Of a DNA stretch of 64,000 nt, positions 1-7,615 are shown piece after piece; within the stretch, counting starts at the first letter, position 1; each line of letters opens with the position of its first letter. The notes beneath the pieces are model-generated. The model saw only the letters and a program-made list of their open reading frames with translations, ran no database searches and was not told the DNA's origin. The DNA is from Weizmannia acidilactici. GTDB taxonomy: Bacteria; Bacillota; Bacilli; Bacillales; Bacillaceae_C. The translations under genes were made by a program, and so were the position numbers. Location of the stretch: positions 1-64,000 of the forward strand of contig NZ_BKZR01000016.1 of NCBI RefSeq assembly GCF_008974225.1. Direction: 5' to 3'.

Positions 1-126
1 AAAGGCGCCGAAAGAAATGTAAGAGTCCATGCGCTTTTGAATGATATAAGTTACCGAATTTTTAAAAATGGAAAAACAATGCAACTTGGTTTACAATAAT
101 AATGTGAAATTAAAGGAGGTACCATT

Positions 127-1506
127 ATGCCACAAACTTACCAACAGTATTTACAGGAGCACCGTGAACAGCATCTTAAGGAACTGTTTGACATTCTTAA
201 AATCCCGAGCATCAGTTCCTTATCTGAATATAAAGAAGATGTCAGGAATGCGGCAGAATGGTTAAAAGCGGAACTGGAGAAAACCGGAATGGAACATGCG
301 GAGGTCATGAAAACGAAAGGGCATCCCGTTGTTTATGCTGACTGGCTGCACGCGGATGGGAAACCAACTGTCCTTATTTACGGGCATTACGATGTCCAGC
401 CGGTTGATCCGCTGAACTTATGGGAAAGCGATCCCTTTCAGCCGGAAATTCGCGATGATAAAATTTATGCCCGCGGTGTGAGCGATGATAAAGGGCAGAT
501 TTTTATGCATGTCAAAGCAATCGATGCGTTCCTGCAAACGGATGGCAAGCTGCCTGTCAATATAAAAGTGCTTTTCGAAGGAGAGGAAGAAATCGGCAGC
601 CCGCACCTGCCGGCCTTTGTGGAAGAACATAAGGATCTTTTGGCGGCGGATTTGATCGTCATATCCGATACTGGCATGCCGGAAAAAGATAAGCCAACGA
701 TCTGTTACGGGCTGCGCGGGTTATGCGGCCTTCAAATCAATGTGAAAGGAGCGACAAGCGATCTGCATTCGGGTGAGTACGGCGGCGGTGTCCAAAACGC
801 AGCAACGGCACTTGTCGAATTATTGGCGTCTTTCCATGATAGAGACGGCAAAGTTTTAGTGGAAGGATTTTACGATAAAGTGGAGGAACTGACAGCTGAA
901 GAAAAAGAAGCCTTCGCCAAATTGCAGGTGGATGAGGAAAAACTGCGTAAACAACTTGGCGTACCGGAGCTTTTCGGGGAAAAAGGATATTCGTATACGG
1001 AAAGGACATCCGTCCGCCCGACGCTTGAAATCAACGGCATGCAGAGCGGCTTTACCGGGGAAGGGCTGAAAACCGTGCTGCCGTCCGAAGCGTTTGCCAA
1101 AATGACATGCCGGCTCGTGCCGAAGCAGGATCCGTATGAAATTCTGGAACTATTGAAAAAACATATCCATGCCCATACCCCAAAAGGTGTAACCGTTACG
1201 GTAACCGAGTTTGATAAAGGCTATCCGTATGTTACACCATTGGACCACCCGGCCATCCAGGCTGCCGGCAGGGCGTATGAAAAAGTGTACCAAGTGCCGG
1301 TGACGTATACCCGTGGCGGCGGTTCGATTCCGATCGTGGCGGCCTTTGATAACATTTTAAAACTGCCGGTAGTGCTGATGGGGTTTGCGCTTCCGACCGA
1401 AAATGCCCATGCGCCGAACGAACATTTCCATCTAGAAAACTTTGGCAAAGGTTTGGAAACAATTTGTGCCTATTGGAATGAGCTGCAAACGTTAATCTTT
1501 TCATAA
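127..1506 (+). CDS. M20-family metallopeptidase (dipeptidase)
   Basis: Cytosolic zinc peptidase of the M20/ArgE/DapE family, 459 aa, likely a dipeptidase; the exact substrate cannot be read. The metal and catalytic motifs are in order: GHYDVQP near residue 86 (His and Asp), RGVSDDKG near 117 with the bridging Asp, FEGEEEIGS near 150 with the catalytic and metal Glu, ISDTG near 180, and a late NAHAPNEH His motif. A dimerisation insert lies between about 200 and 310. The ATG follows a strong AAAGGAGGT at 113-121. It appears monocistronic; the next gene begins about 80 bp downstream. Confidence 0.93.
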   Translation: MPQTYQQYLQEHREQHLKELFDILKIPSISSLSEYKEDVRNAAEWLKAELEKTGMEHAEVMKTKGHPVVYADWLHADGKPTVLIYGHYDVQPVDPLNLWESDPFQPEIRDDKIYARGVSDDKGQIFMHVKAIDAFLQTDGKLPVNIKVLFEGEEEIGSPHLPAFVEEHKDLLAADLIVISDTGMPEKDKPTICYGLRGLCGLQINVKGATSDLHSGEYGGGVQNAATALVELLASFHDRDGKVLVEGFYDKVEELTAEEKEAFAKLQVDEEKLRKQLGVPELFGEKGYSYTERTSVRPTLEINGMQSGFTGEGLKTVLPSEAFAKMTCRLVPKQDPYEILELLKKHIHAHTPKGVTVTVTEFDKGYPYVTPLDHPAIQAAGRAYEKVYQVPVTYTRGGGSIPIVAAFDNILKLPVVLMGFALPTENAHAPNEHFHLENFGKGLETICAYWNELQTLIFS

Positions 1507-1589
1507 AATATTGATGGGGAGAGCCCCCCTCATAGGGACTTTTCGATTTTTCTGTATTCCAAAACTGCTGGGACAGGAGTGTGGGAGGA

Positions 1590-2570
1590 ATGCGCCCGGT
1601 CATATTGGGAGTATGTGCCGCCTTCTTTTTTGCGATGACATTTATTTTAAACCGTTCGATGGAGCTGTCAGGGGGCAGCTGGATTTGGAGCGCTTCTTTA
1701 AGGTATATTTTTATGGTGCCTTTTCTTTTGACGATTGTATTCGCGAGGAAGAAATTTAGCGGGCTTTGGAAGGAAATGCGAAAGCGGCCTTTTCAGTGGC
1801 TGTTGTGGAGCTTTTCAGGCTTTGTGCTTTTTTATGCGCCGTTATGTTATGCGGCAGCATTTGCGCCGGGCTGGCTTGTTGCGGGCACCTGGCAGATTAC
1901 GATTATCCGGGTCGCTGCTGGCGCCTTTCTTTTTTAAAACCGTCCAAACAAAAAAAGGGCAGGTAAAAATGCGGAAAAAAATTCCGTTCCTGGGGCTGCG
2001 CTGGTCGCTTTTGATTTTATTAGGAGTTTTTCTTATGCAGCTGGAACAGGCCGGCCGCATTTCATTGCATCAAATTGCTTTGGGCGTATTGCCGGTGCTC
2101 GTGGCAACTTTTGCATATCCATTGGGGAACCGCAAAATGATGGAAATTTGCGAAGGGCGTCTTGATACATTCCAGCGCGTGCTCGGCATGACGCTTGCAA
2201 GTCTGCCTTTTTGGTTCATCCTTTCCCTTTACTGTCTGTATACATCCGGGCCGCCTGCTGAAACGCAAATCATCCAGTCGGACATCGTCGCAATTTTTTC
2301 CGGGGTGATCGCAACGGTACTGTTTTTTAAAGCAACCGATCTTGTCCGTGGTGATATGGCAAAATTATTACTCGTAGAGGCGACCCAGTCTTTAGAAGTA
2401 CTGTTTGCGCTTTTTGGGGAAATGGTTTTTTTATCAATTCCAATACCCCGTTAATTTCCTGGATTGGAATCATGACCGTTATTGCCGGAATGGTGCTGCA
2501 TAGCCTCACTTCCCGTAGAGTTGAAACGCCTGCTGCTTACGATGTGAAAGAAACCGAGACAAGTGTATAA
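1590..2570 (+). pseudogene. DMT/EmrE-type multidrug efflux transporter, two frameshifts
   Basis: The reading frame of a roughly 320-residue membrane protein of the multidrug resistance efflux transporter (DMT/EmrE-type) family is spread over frames. The first part (1590-1935, GVCAAFFFAMTFILNRS onward) stops after AAGAFLF at a T6 run. The middle part (about 1935-2440, ILLGVFLMQLEQAGRI and LVATFAYPLGNRKMM) is in another frame. A T7 run near 2426-2432 shifts back to the original frame, which ends with NTPLISWIGIMTVIAGMVL. The two shifts compensate, and both are homopolymer indels, so this is either a recent pseudogene or two read errors. Start chosen at ATG 1590 after CAGGAG. Confidence 0.75.
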
Positions 2571-2586
2571 TTTGATCGGGAAAATT

Positions 2587-2632
2587 TGAGACAAAATGAG
2601 ACACTTTGAGACTGTTGTCCCAATTTGTCTCA
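2587..2632 (+). promoter_or_regulatory. Putative AcoR upstream activating sequence
   Basis: Two near-identical 17-bp boxes face each other. TGAGACAAAATGAGACA lies at 2587-2603 on +, and TGAGACAAATTGGGACA lies on - (complement of 2616-2632), 15 of 17 matching. TGAGAC also recurs exactly every 10 bp (2587, 2597, 2607), one helical turn. The element lies 52-97 bp upstream of the -24/-12 promoter, where a sigma-54 activator would bind. The outer arms (AAAATGAGAC and GTCTCATTTT plus T-run) could also form a terminator for the upstream gene. The role in AcoR binding is inferred. Confidence 0.6.
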
Positions 2633-2683
2633 TTTTTTGTTTCTGTAATTTTTGAAAAAACCGCCGCAGCAAGGCTTTTTCAT

Positions 2684-2700
2684 TTGGCATACTTTTTGCG
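2684..2700 (+). promoter_or_regulatory. Sigma-54 (SigL) -24/-12 promoter of acoABCL
   Basis: TTGGCAT at 2684-2690, five bases, then TTGCG at 2696-2700 matches the TTGGCAC-N5-TTGCA consensus with the invariant GG and GC correctly spaced. It lies 43 bp before the acoA start, and the sigma-54 activator gene acoR closes the locus. This fits the known SigL/AcoR control of acetoin genes in Bacillus. Confidence 0.88.
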
Positions 2701-2742
2701 TATATATTAGGCGAAAGAATTATGACAAGGAGGATGGGTTGG

Positions 2743-3735
2743 ATGGAAACATTAAAAGCAAGTGAACTGCAGTTAAGCAGGGAAAAGGCGCATTGGATGA
2801 TCCAAAAAATGTTTGAAATCCGCAAATTTGAAGACAAAGTGCATGAAGTGTTTGCGACCGGAATTTTGCCGGGATTTGTCCACTTGTATGCCGGTGAAGA
2901 AGCGGTGGCCGTCGGAGTTTGCGCCCATCTGAACAATGAAGACACGATAACGAGCACGCACCGCGGCCATGGTCACTGTATTGCCAAAGGCTGCGATTTA
3001 AAAGGGATGATGGCGGAGATTTACGGAAAAGCAACTGGCCTGTGCAAAGGAAAAGGAGGATCGATGCATATTGCCGACCTGGATAAAGGGATGCTCGGGG
3101 CAAACGGGATTGTCGGTGGTGGATTTCCGCTTGCATGCGGAGCAGCGCTGACAGCGAAGTATAAAAAGACCCGAAATGTAAGCGTTTGCTTCTTTGGCGA
3201 CGGCGCGAACAACCACGGCACTTTCCACGAAGGCATCAATTTGGCGGCAGCTTGGAAGCTTCCGGTTGTGTTTGTTGCAGAAAATAACGGCTACGCAGAA
3301 GCTACGCCTTTCTCCTATGCATCCAGTTGCAAAACGATCGCAGACAGGGCCATTTCCTATAATATTCCTGGTGTGCGCGTCGATGGGAAAGATGTTGTCG
3401 CTGTGTACCAAGCTGCGAAGGAAGCGGTGGAAAGGGCGCGCAACGGGGAAGGCCCGACTTTAATTGAATGTGTGACTTATCGGAACTACGGCCATTTTGA
3501 AGGCGATGCGCAGACCTATAAAGCGGAAAAAGAAAAAGCAGAGCAGCTGAACGAAAAGGATGCCATCTTGCAGTTTAAAAAATATTTGATTGAGCAAAAT
3601 TTGATGACCGAATCGGTAATCGACAGCCTGGAACAAAAAGTAGACAACGAGATTACCGAAGCCGTGAAATTCAGCGAAGAAAGCCCTTATCCGGATTCGT
3701 CCGAGCTGTTGACGGATGTATATGTATCTTACTAA
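2743..3735 (+). CDS. acoA: Acetoin dehydrogenase E1 alpha subunit (TPP-dependent)
   Basis: Alpha subunit of the TPP-dependent E1 of the acetoin dehydrogenase complex, which cleaves acetoin and passes the two-carbon unit to the lipoyl arm of AcoC. About 330 aa, the usual length. The TPP/Mg motif GDGANNHGTFHEGINLA is visible near residue 155, with the N-terminal RKFEDKVHEVFATGILPGF region and RGHGHCIAKG. ATG 2743 is preferred over ATG 2722 because AAGGAGG at 2727-2733 would lie inside the longer reading frame and is 9 nt before 2743. First gene of acoABCL. Pyruvate dehydrogenase E1 alpha is a close relative, but the sigma-54 promoter and acoR favour acetoin. Confidence 0.93.
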   Translation: METLKASELQLSREKAHWMIQKMFEIRKFEDKVHEVFATGILPGFVHLYAGEEAVAVGVCAHLNNEDTITSTHRGHGHCIAKGCDLKGMMAEIYGKATGLCKGKGGSMHIADLDKGMLGANGIVGGGFPLACGAALTAKYKKTRNVSVCFFGDGANNHGTFHEGINLAAAWKLPVVFVAENNGYAEATPFSYASSCKTIADRAISYNIPGVRVDGKDVVAVYQAAKEAVERARNGEGPTLIECVTYRNYGHFEGDAQTYKAEKEKAEQLNEKDAILQFKKYLIEQNLMTESVIDSLEQKVDNEITEAVKFSEESPYPDSSELLTDVYVSY

Positions 3736-3759
3736 TCCATGAAAAAGGAGGGATTTCAA

Positions 3760-4788
3760 ATGGGAAGAATAATCACGATGTCACAGGCGATCAATGAAGC
3801 GATTAAACTTGCAATGAGGAAAGACGAAAATGTCATTCTAATGGGGGAAGATGTTGCAGGCGGCGCGGAAGTCGACCATCTGCAGGACGAGGAAGCATGG
3901 GGCGGTGTGCTCGGCGTCACAAAAGGCCTTGTCCAGGAATTCGGCCGTGAACGCATTCTCGATACACCAATTACGGAAGCGGGCTATATGGGGGCTGCGA
4001 TGGCCGCGGCGTCAACTGGCTTAAGGCCGATTGCAGAGCTCATGTTCAACGATTTTATCGGCAGCTGTTTGGACGAAGTGCTGAACCAGGGCGCAAAGTT
4101 CCGCTACATGTTCGGCGGGAAAGCGCAGGTGCCGGTCACGGTGAGGACAATGTATGGCGCGGGATTCCGGGCGGCGGCCCAGCACTCGCAAAGCCTGTAT
4201 GCGCTTTTTACCGCAATCCCGGGCTTAAAAGTGGTTGTCCCGTCCACGCCTTACGATGCAAAAGGGCTCCTGCTCGCTGCGATCGAAGACAATGATCCAG
4301 TGATCTTTTTCGAAGATAAAACGCTTTACAACATGAAAGGGGAGGTGCCGGAAGATTATTATACGATCCCGCTCGGCAAAGCGGATATCAAGCGTGAAGG
4401 CAGCGACTTAACCATTGTTGCGATCGGAAAGCAGGTCCAGACAGCGCTCGAGGCAGCGGAAACCCTTGCCAATAACGGGATAGAAGTTGAAGTGGTAGAC
4501 CCGCGCAGCTTATCGCCGCTCGATGAAAACGTGATTCTCCAATCGGTTGCAAAGACGAACAGGCTGATCGTCGTCGATGAGGCCAATCCGAGGTGCAATG
4601 TTGCGACTGATATTGCGGCACTTGTTGCGGATAAAGGATTTGACGATCTTGATGCCCCGATCAAACGTATCACTGCGCCGCACACGCCGGTTCCGTTCTC
4701 GCCGGTGCTGGAAGACTTGTATTTGCCGTCACCGCAAAAAATCGTGCAAGCTGTATCGGAAATTTTAGGGGAACCAATCGGACAATAA
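3760..4788 (+). CDS. acoB: Acetoin dehydrogenase E1 beta subunit
   Basis: Beta subunit of the acetoin-cleaving E1, 342 aa, completing the alpha2beta2 enzyme with AcoA. Family motifs include MGEDVAGG near residue 28, LDTPITEAGYMGAAMAAA near 72, RTMYGAG with QHSQSLYA near 130-145 and the C-terminal transketolase domain with VVDPRSLSPLD. ATG 3760 follows AAGGAGG at 3744-3750; the upstream in-frame ATG 3739 has no Shine-Dalgarno site. It lies 24 bp after acoA and 30 bp before acoC in one transcription unit. Confidence 0.93.
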   Translation: MGRIITMSQAINEAIKLAMRKDENVILMGEDVAGGAEVDHLQDEEAWGGVLGVTKGLVQEFGRERILDTPITEAGYMGAAMAAASTGLRPIAELMFNDFIGSCLDEVLNQGAKFRYMFGGKAQVPVTVRTMYGAGFRAAAQHSQSLYALFTAIPGLKVVVPSTPYDAKGLLLAAIEDNDPVIFFEDKTLYNMKGEVPEDYYTIPLGKADIKREGSDLTIVAIGKQVQTALEAAETLANNGIEVEVVDPRSLSPLDENVILQSVAKTNRLIVVDEANPRCNVATDIAALVADKGFDDLDAPIKRITAPHTPVPFSPVLEDLYLPSPQKIVQAVSEILGEPIGQ

Positions 4789-4818
4789 CAGACAGATAGA
4801 AAGAAAGGAGTGATCGGC

Positions 4819-6039
4819 ATGCCGGTTGAAGTCATCATGCCAAAGCTGGGGATGGCCATGAAGGAAGGAACGGTTTCACAATGGAATAAAACGGAAGGTG
4901 ATCCTGTCAAAAAAGGCGATCTAATCGCCAATATCAATTCGGAAAAAATTGAAATGGAGATTGAATCACCGGCTGATGGGACCATTTTAAAAATCAATGT
5001 GCCGGAAGGAGAAGGGGTGCCGCCCGGAACGGTGATCTGCTATATCGGAAACCCAGGTGAAAAAGTTGAAGCAAGCAAAACCGCGGTGCAGGCAGCCGAG
5101 GAGAAAAACGAAGAACGGGGCGTGAAAGTGGATAATATTGGAAAATATCCGTTAAGGCAGGAAAAAGAGCAGGTCAAAATCTCCCCGGTTGCGCGGAAAA
5201 TGGCGGAAGCAGCGGGCCTTAAACCGGAAGACATCCAAGGCACCGGACCGGGAGGAAGAATTACAAAAGAAGATGTTCAGCGGGCAATGAAAGCATTAAA
5301 AGAAAATTCGGCGGAAACACGGATCGAAAAGGCTGAACCTGCGGCGGAAACGGCGAAACGGACACCGGTTTCCGGCATGCGTAAAGTGATTGCCGGCCGA
5401 ATGCTCGACAGCCTGCAAAGCACAGCGCAGCTTACGATTACAATGAAAGCCGACGTAACAGAACTGGTTGCTTTGCAAAAACAATCAAAAGAAACGGTGG
5501 CTAAGCGTTACGGCGGCAAATTGACGATGACCGATTTTGTCGCGAGGGCCGTTATTCTGGCACTCAAGCAGCATCCGATTATGAACAGCGCGTACATTGA
5601 TGATTCGATTGTCACCTATCCGGACGTTCATTTAGGCATTGCGGTTGCGCTTGAAAAAGGACTCGTTGTTCCGGCCATCCGCAACGCGGGAAGCAAAACG
5701 CTGATCGAGCTGTCAAAAGAAATAAAAGAAAAAGCACTAGCGGCACGGGAGGGAAAACTACTAACCGACGATTTGCAGGGTTCGACATTTACAATTTCAA
5801 GCCTCGGAGCAAGCGGCGTTGAATTTTTCACCCCAATTTTAAATCCTCCGGAAGCCGGCATTTTAGGCATCGGTGCGGTTTCGGACGAAGCTGTGTTTAT
5901 TGGTGATACGGTAAAAAAAAGGAGCCGGCTGCCGCTCAGCCTGACGTTTGACCATCGCGCGCTCGACGGGGCGCCTGCAGCAGCCTTTTTACAAACTGTA
6001 AAACAATATTTGGAAGAGCCGATTACGATGCTTTTGTGA
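4819..6039 (+). CDS. acoC: Acetoin dehydrogenase E2, dihydrolipoamide acetyltransferase
   Basis: E2 core of the complex, 406 aa. One lipoyl domain (about 1-75) carries the lipoylated Lys43 in INSEKIEME. A peripheral-subunit-binding domain lies at about 118-152 (SPVARKMAEAAGLKPEDI, GTGPGGRI). The C-terminal catalytic acyltransferase domain ends with the active-site FDHRALDGAPAA. The E2 transfers the acetyl group to CoA. ATG 4819 has AAAGGAG at 4804-4810; the GTG at 4810 overlaps that site and is unlikely. A Pro/Glu/Lys/Ala-rich linker (about 80-115 and 160-180) separates the domains. Confidence 0.93.
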   Translation: MPVEVIMPKLGMAMKEGTVSQWNKTEGDPVKKGDLIANINSEKIEMEIESPADGTILKINVPEGEGVPPGTVICYIGNPGEKVEASKTAVQAAEEKNEERGVKVDNIGKYPLRQEKEQVKISPVARKMAEAAGLKPEDIQGTGPGGRITKEDVQRAMKALKENSAETRIEKAEPAAETAKRTPVSGMRKVIAGRMLDSLQSTAQLTITMKADVTELVALQKQSKETVAKRYGGKLTMTDFVARAVILALKQHPIMNSAYIDDSIVTYPDVHLGIAVALEKGLVVPAIRNAGSKTLIELSKEIKEKALAAREGKLLTDDLQGSTFTISSLGASGVEFFTPILNPPEAGILGIGAVSDEAVFIGDTVKKRSRLPLSLTFDHRALDGAPAAAFLQTVKQYLEEPITMLL

Positions 6040-6057
6040 AGAAAGGAGGGAGAAAAA

Positions 6058-7440
6058 TTGGCAACGATCGCGATTATCGGCGGCGGGCCAGCCGGGTACG
6101 TCGCCGCCATTACAGCGGCACAGCAGGGGGCAGGTGTCATATTGATTGAGCAGGCATCTTTAGGCGGCACCTGCTTAAATGAAGGATGCATACCGACCAA
6201 AACGCTTTTGGAAAGCGCCGGACGATACAGGGACATACAGCATGAAGAAACATTCGGCATCCGGTTAAACGGTCGGGATGTTACAGTTGACTGGACGGCA
6301 GTGCTTGACAGGAAAAATGCCATTGTTTCGCATCTTGTGCAGGGCGTTCAATACTTAATGAAGAAAAATAAGATTAAAGTGGTGCAGGGAAAGGCAGTCT
6401 TCCAATCGAGCTGCTCCGTTTTAGTGGAAACGTCGAACGGCACTGTTGAGATCGAAGCGGACCGGTTTATCATTGCAACGGGGTCGGAGCCAGCCGCGCT
6501 CCCGTTCGCCCCGTTTGACGGAAAATGGGTGATCGACAGCACGCAGGCTATGTCCCTGCCCGGGATTCCATCTTCCTTATTGATTGTCGGCGGCGGTGTA
6601 ATCGGGTGCGAGTTCGCCAGCATTTACAGCCGGCTTGGCGTAAAGGTTTCAATCGTGGAAATGGCGGACCAGATTTTGCCGGGTGAAGATGCCGATATCG
6701 CGGCAATTTTAAAGGAACAGCTGGAAAAAGACGGGGTGAACATTTACAAGTCTGCAGCGGTGAAGGAATTGGATCCGGAAAAGAATTGCGCTGTTGTAGA
6801 ACATGCAGGTCAAAATGTTGAGATGTATGCGGATTACGCGCTTGTTTCCATCGGAAGAAAACCGAATACACAAGGCCTGGGGCTGGAAAACGCCGGTGTG
6901 GAGTATTCAAAAACTGGGATTATGGTGAACGAAAAAATGCAGACGACCCATCCGGATATTTATGCATGTGGAGATTGCATCGGCGGCATCCAGCTTGCCC
7001 ATGTCGCCTTCCACGAAGGCAAAGTTGCCGCGTTAAATGCGTGCGGCATCGAAACTTCAGCCAATTACCGGGCCGTTCCACGCTGCATTTACACTTTTCC
7101 TGAAATTGCCGGCGTCGGCTTGACTGAAAAGCAGGCAAAAGAGATGTATGGTTCGGTCCGGATCGGCGAATTCCCGTTTTCGGCAAACGGAAAAGCGATG
7201 ATTTCCGGGGAGCAGGCGGGAAAAGTCAAAGTCGTAATTGAACTGGAATATGAAGAAGTGGTCGGTTTGTCCATTGCGGGCCCGCATGCAACGGAATTGA
7301 TCGGGCAGGGGGCGCTGATGCTGAATGCGGAAATGACGGCCGATATGCTTGATCAGTATATTGTCGCCCACCCGACTGTTTCGGAAGCGATCCATGAAGC
7401 GTTGCTGAATGCAACAGGCCAGGCCGTGCATATATTATGA
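6058..7440 (+). CDS. acoL: Dihydrolipoyl dehydrogenase (E3) of the acetoin complex
   Basis: FAD enzyme that reoxidises the AcoC lipoyl group with NAD+, 460 aa. N-terminal FAD motif IIGGGPAGYVAA, redox disulfide GGTCLNEGCIPTK (Cys39/Cys44), NAD motif VGGGVIGCEFASIYSRLG near 175, second FAD motif YACGDCIGG, and C-terminal catalytic His in AHPTVSEAIHEA. The start is TTG 6058 after AAAGGAGGG at 6042-6050. It is the last gene of acoABCL, 18 bp after acoC, followed by a strong terminator. Confidence 0.93.
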   Translation: MATIAIIGGGPAGYVAAITAAQQGAGVILIEQASLGGTCLNEGCIPTKTLLESAGRYRDIQHEETFGIRLNGRDVTVDWTAVLDRKNAIVSHLVQGVQYLMKKNKIKVVQGKAVFQSSCSVLVETSNGTVEIEADRFIIATGSEPAALPFAPFDGKWVIDSTQAMSLPGIPSSLLIVGGGVIGCEFASIYSRLGVKVSIVEMADQILPGEDADIAAILKEQLEKDGVNIYKSAAVKELDPEKNCAVVEHAGQNVEMYADYALVSIGRKPNTQGLGLENAGVEYSKTGIMVNEKMQTTHPDIYACGDCIGGIQLAHVAFHEGKVAALNACGIETSANYRAVPRCIYTFPEIAGVGLTEKQAKEMYGSVRIGEFPFSANGKAMISGEQAGKVKVVIELEYEEVVGLSIAGPHATELIGQGALMLNAEMTADMLDQYIVAHPTVSEAIHEALLNATGQAVHIL

Positions 7441-7490
7441 TTTCCCGGCAGTCGGAAAACTGCCGGGAAATCTATTTCAATTTTTTTTAT
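7439..7490 (+). terminator. Rho-independent terminator of acoABCL
   Basis: GATTTCCCGGCAG and CTGCCGGGAAATC form a perfect stem just after the acoL stop, followed by a T8 run after a short spacer. It separates the catabolic operon from acoR. Confidence 0.9.
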
Positions 7491-7515
7491 AAAAACGATT
7501 AGCCACTTTGTTATA

Positions 7516-7545
7516 TTGAAAACGCTTTCTAGATTCGTTTATAAT
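7516..7545 (+). promoter_or_regulatory. acoR sigma-A promoter overlapped by a cre site
   Basis: TTGAAA at 7516-7521, an 18-bp spacer and TATAAT at 7540-7545 make a good sigma-A promoter. TGAAAACGCTTTCT at 7517-7530 matches the CcpA cre consensus except at the last base and covers the -35 and half the spacer. CcpA would therefore block acoR when preferred sugars are present, as reported for acoR in B. subtilis. Confidence 0.85.
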
Positions 7546-7615
7546 AGAAAAGTAGTCACCACGAACTTCATTCCTGTTTCGAAACATTTCTATTATAAAT
7601 CGGGAGGGATGAAAG

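Noticed and set aside
5628..6323. 231-codon antisense frame across acoC/acoL
   Set aside because: Antisense to two well-supported genes, Ser/Pro-rich low-information translation, no start signal.
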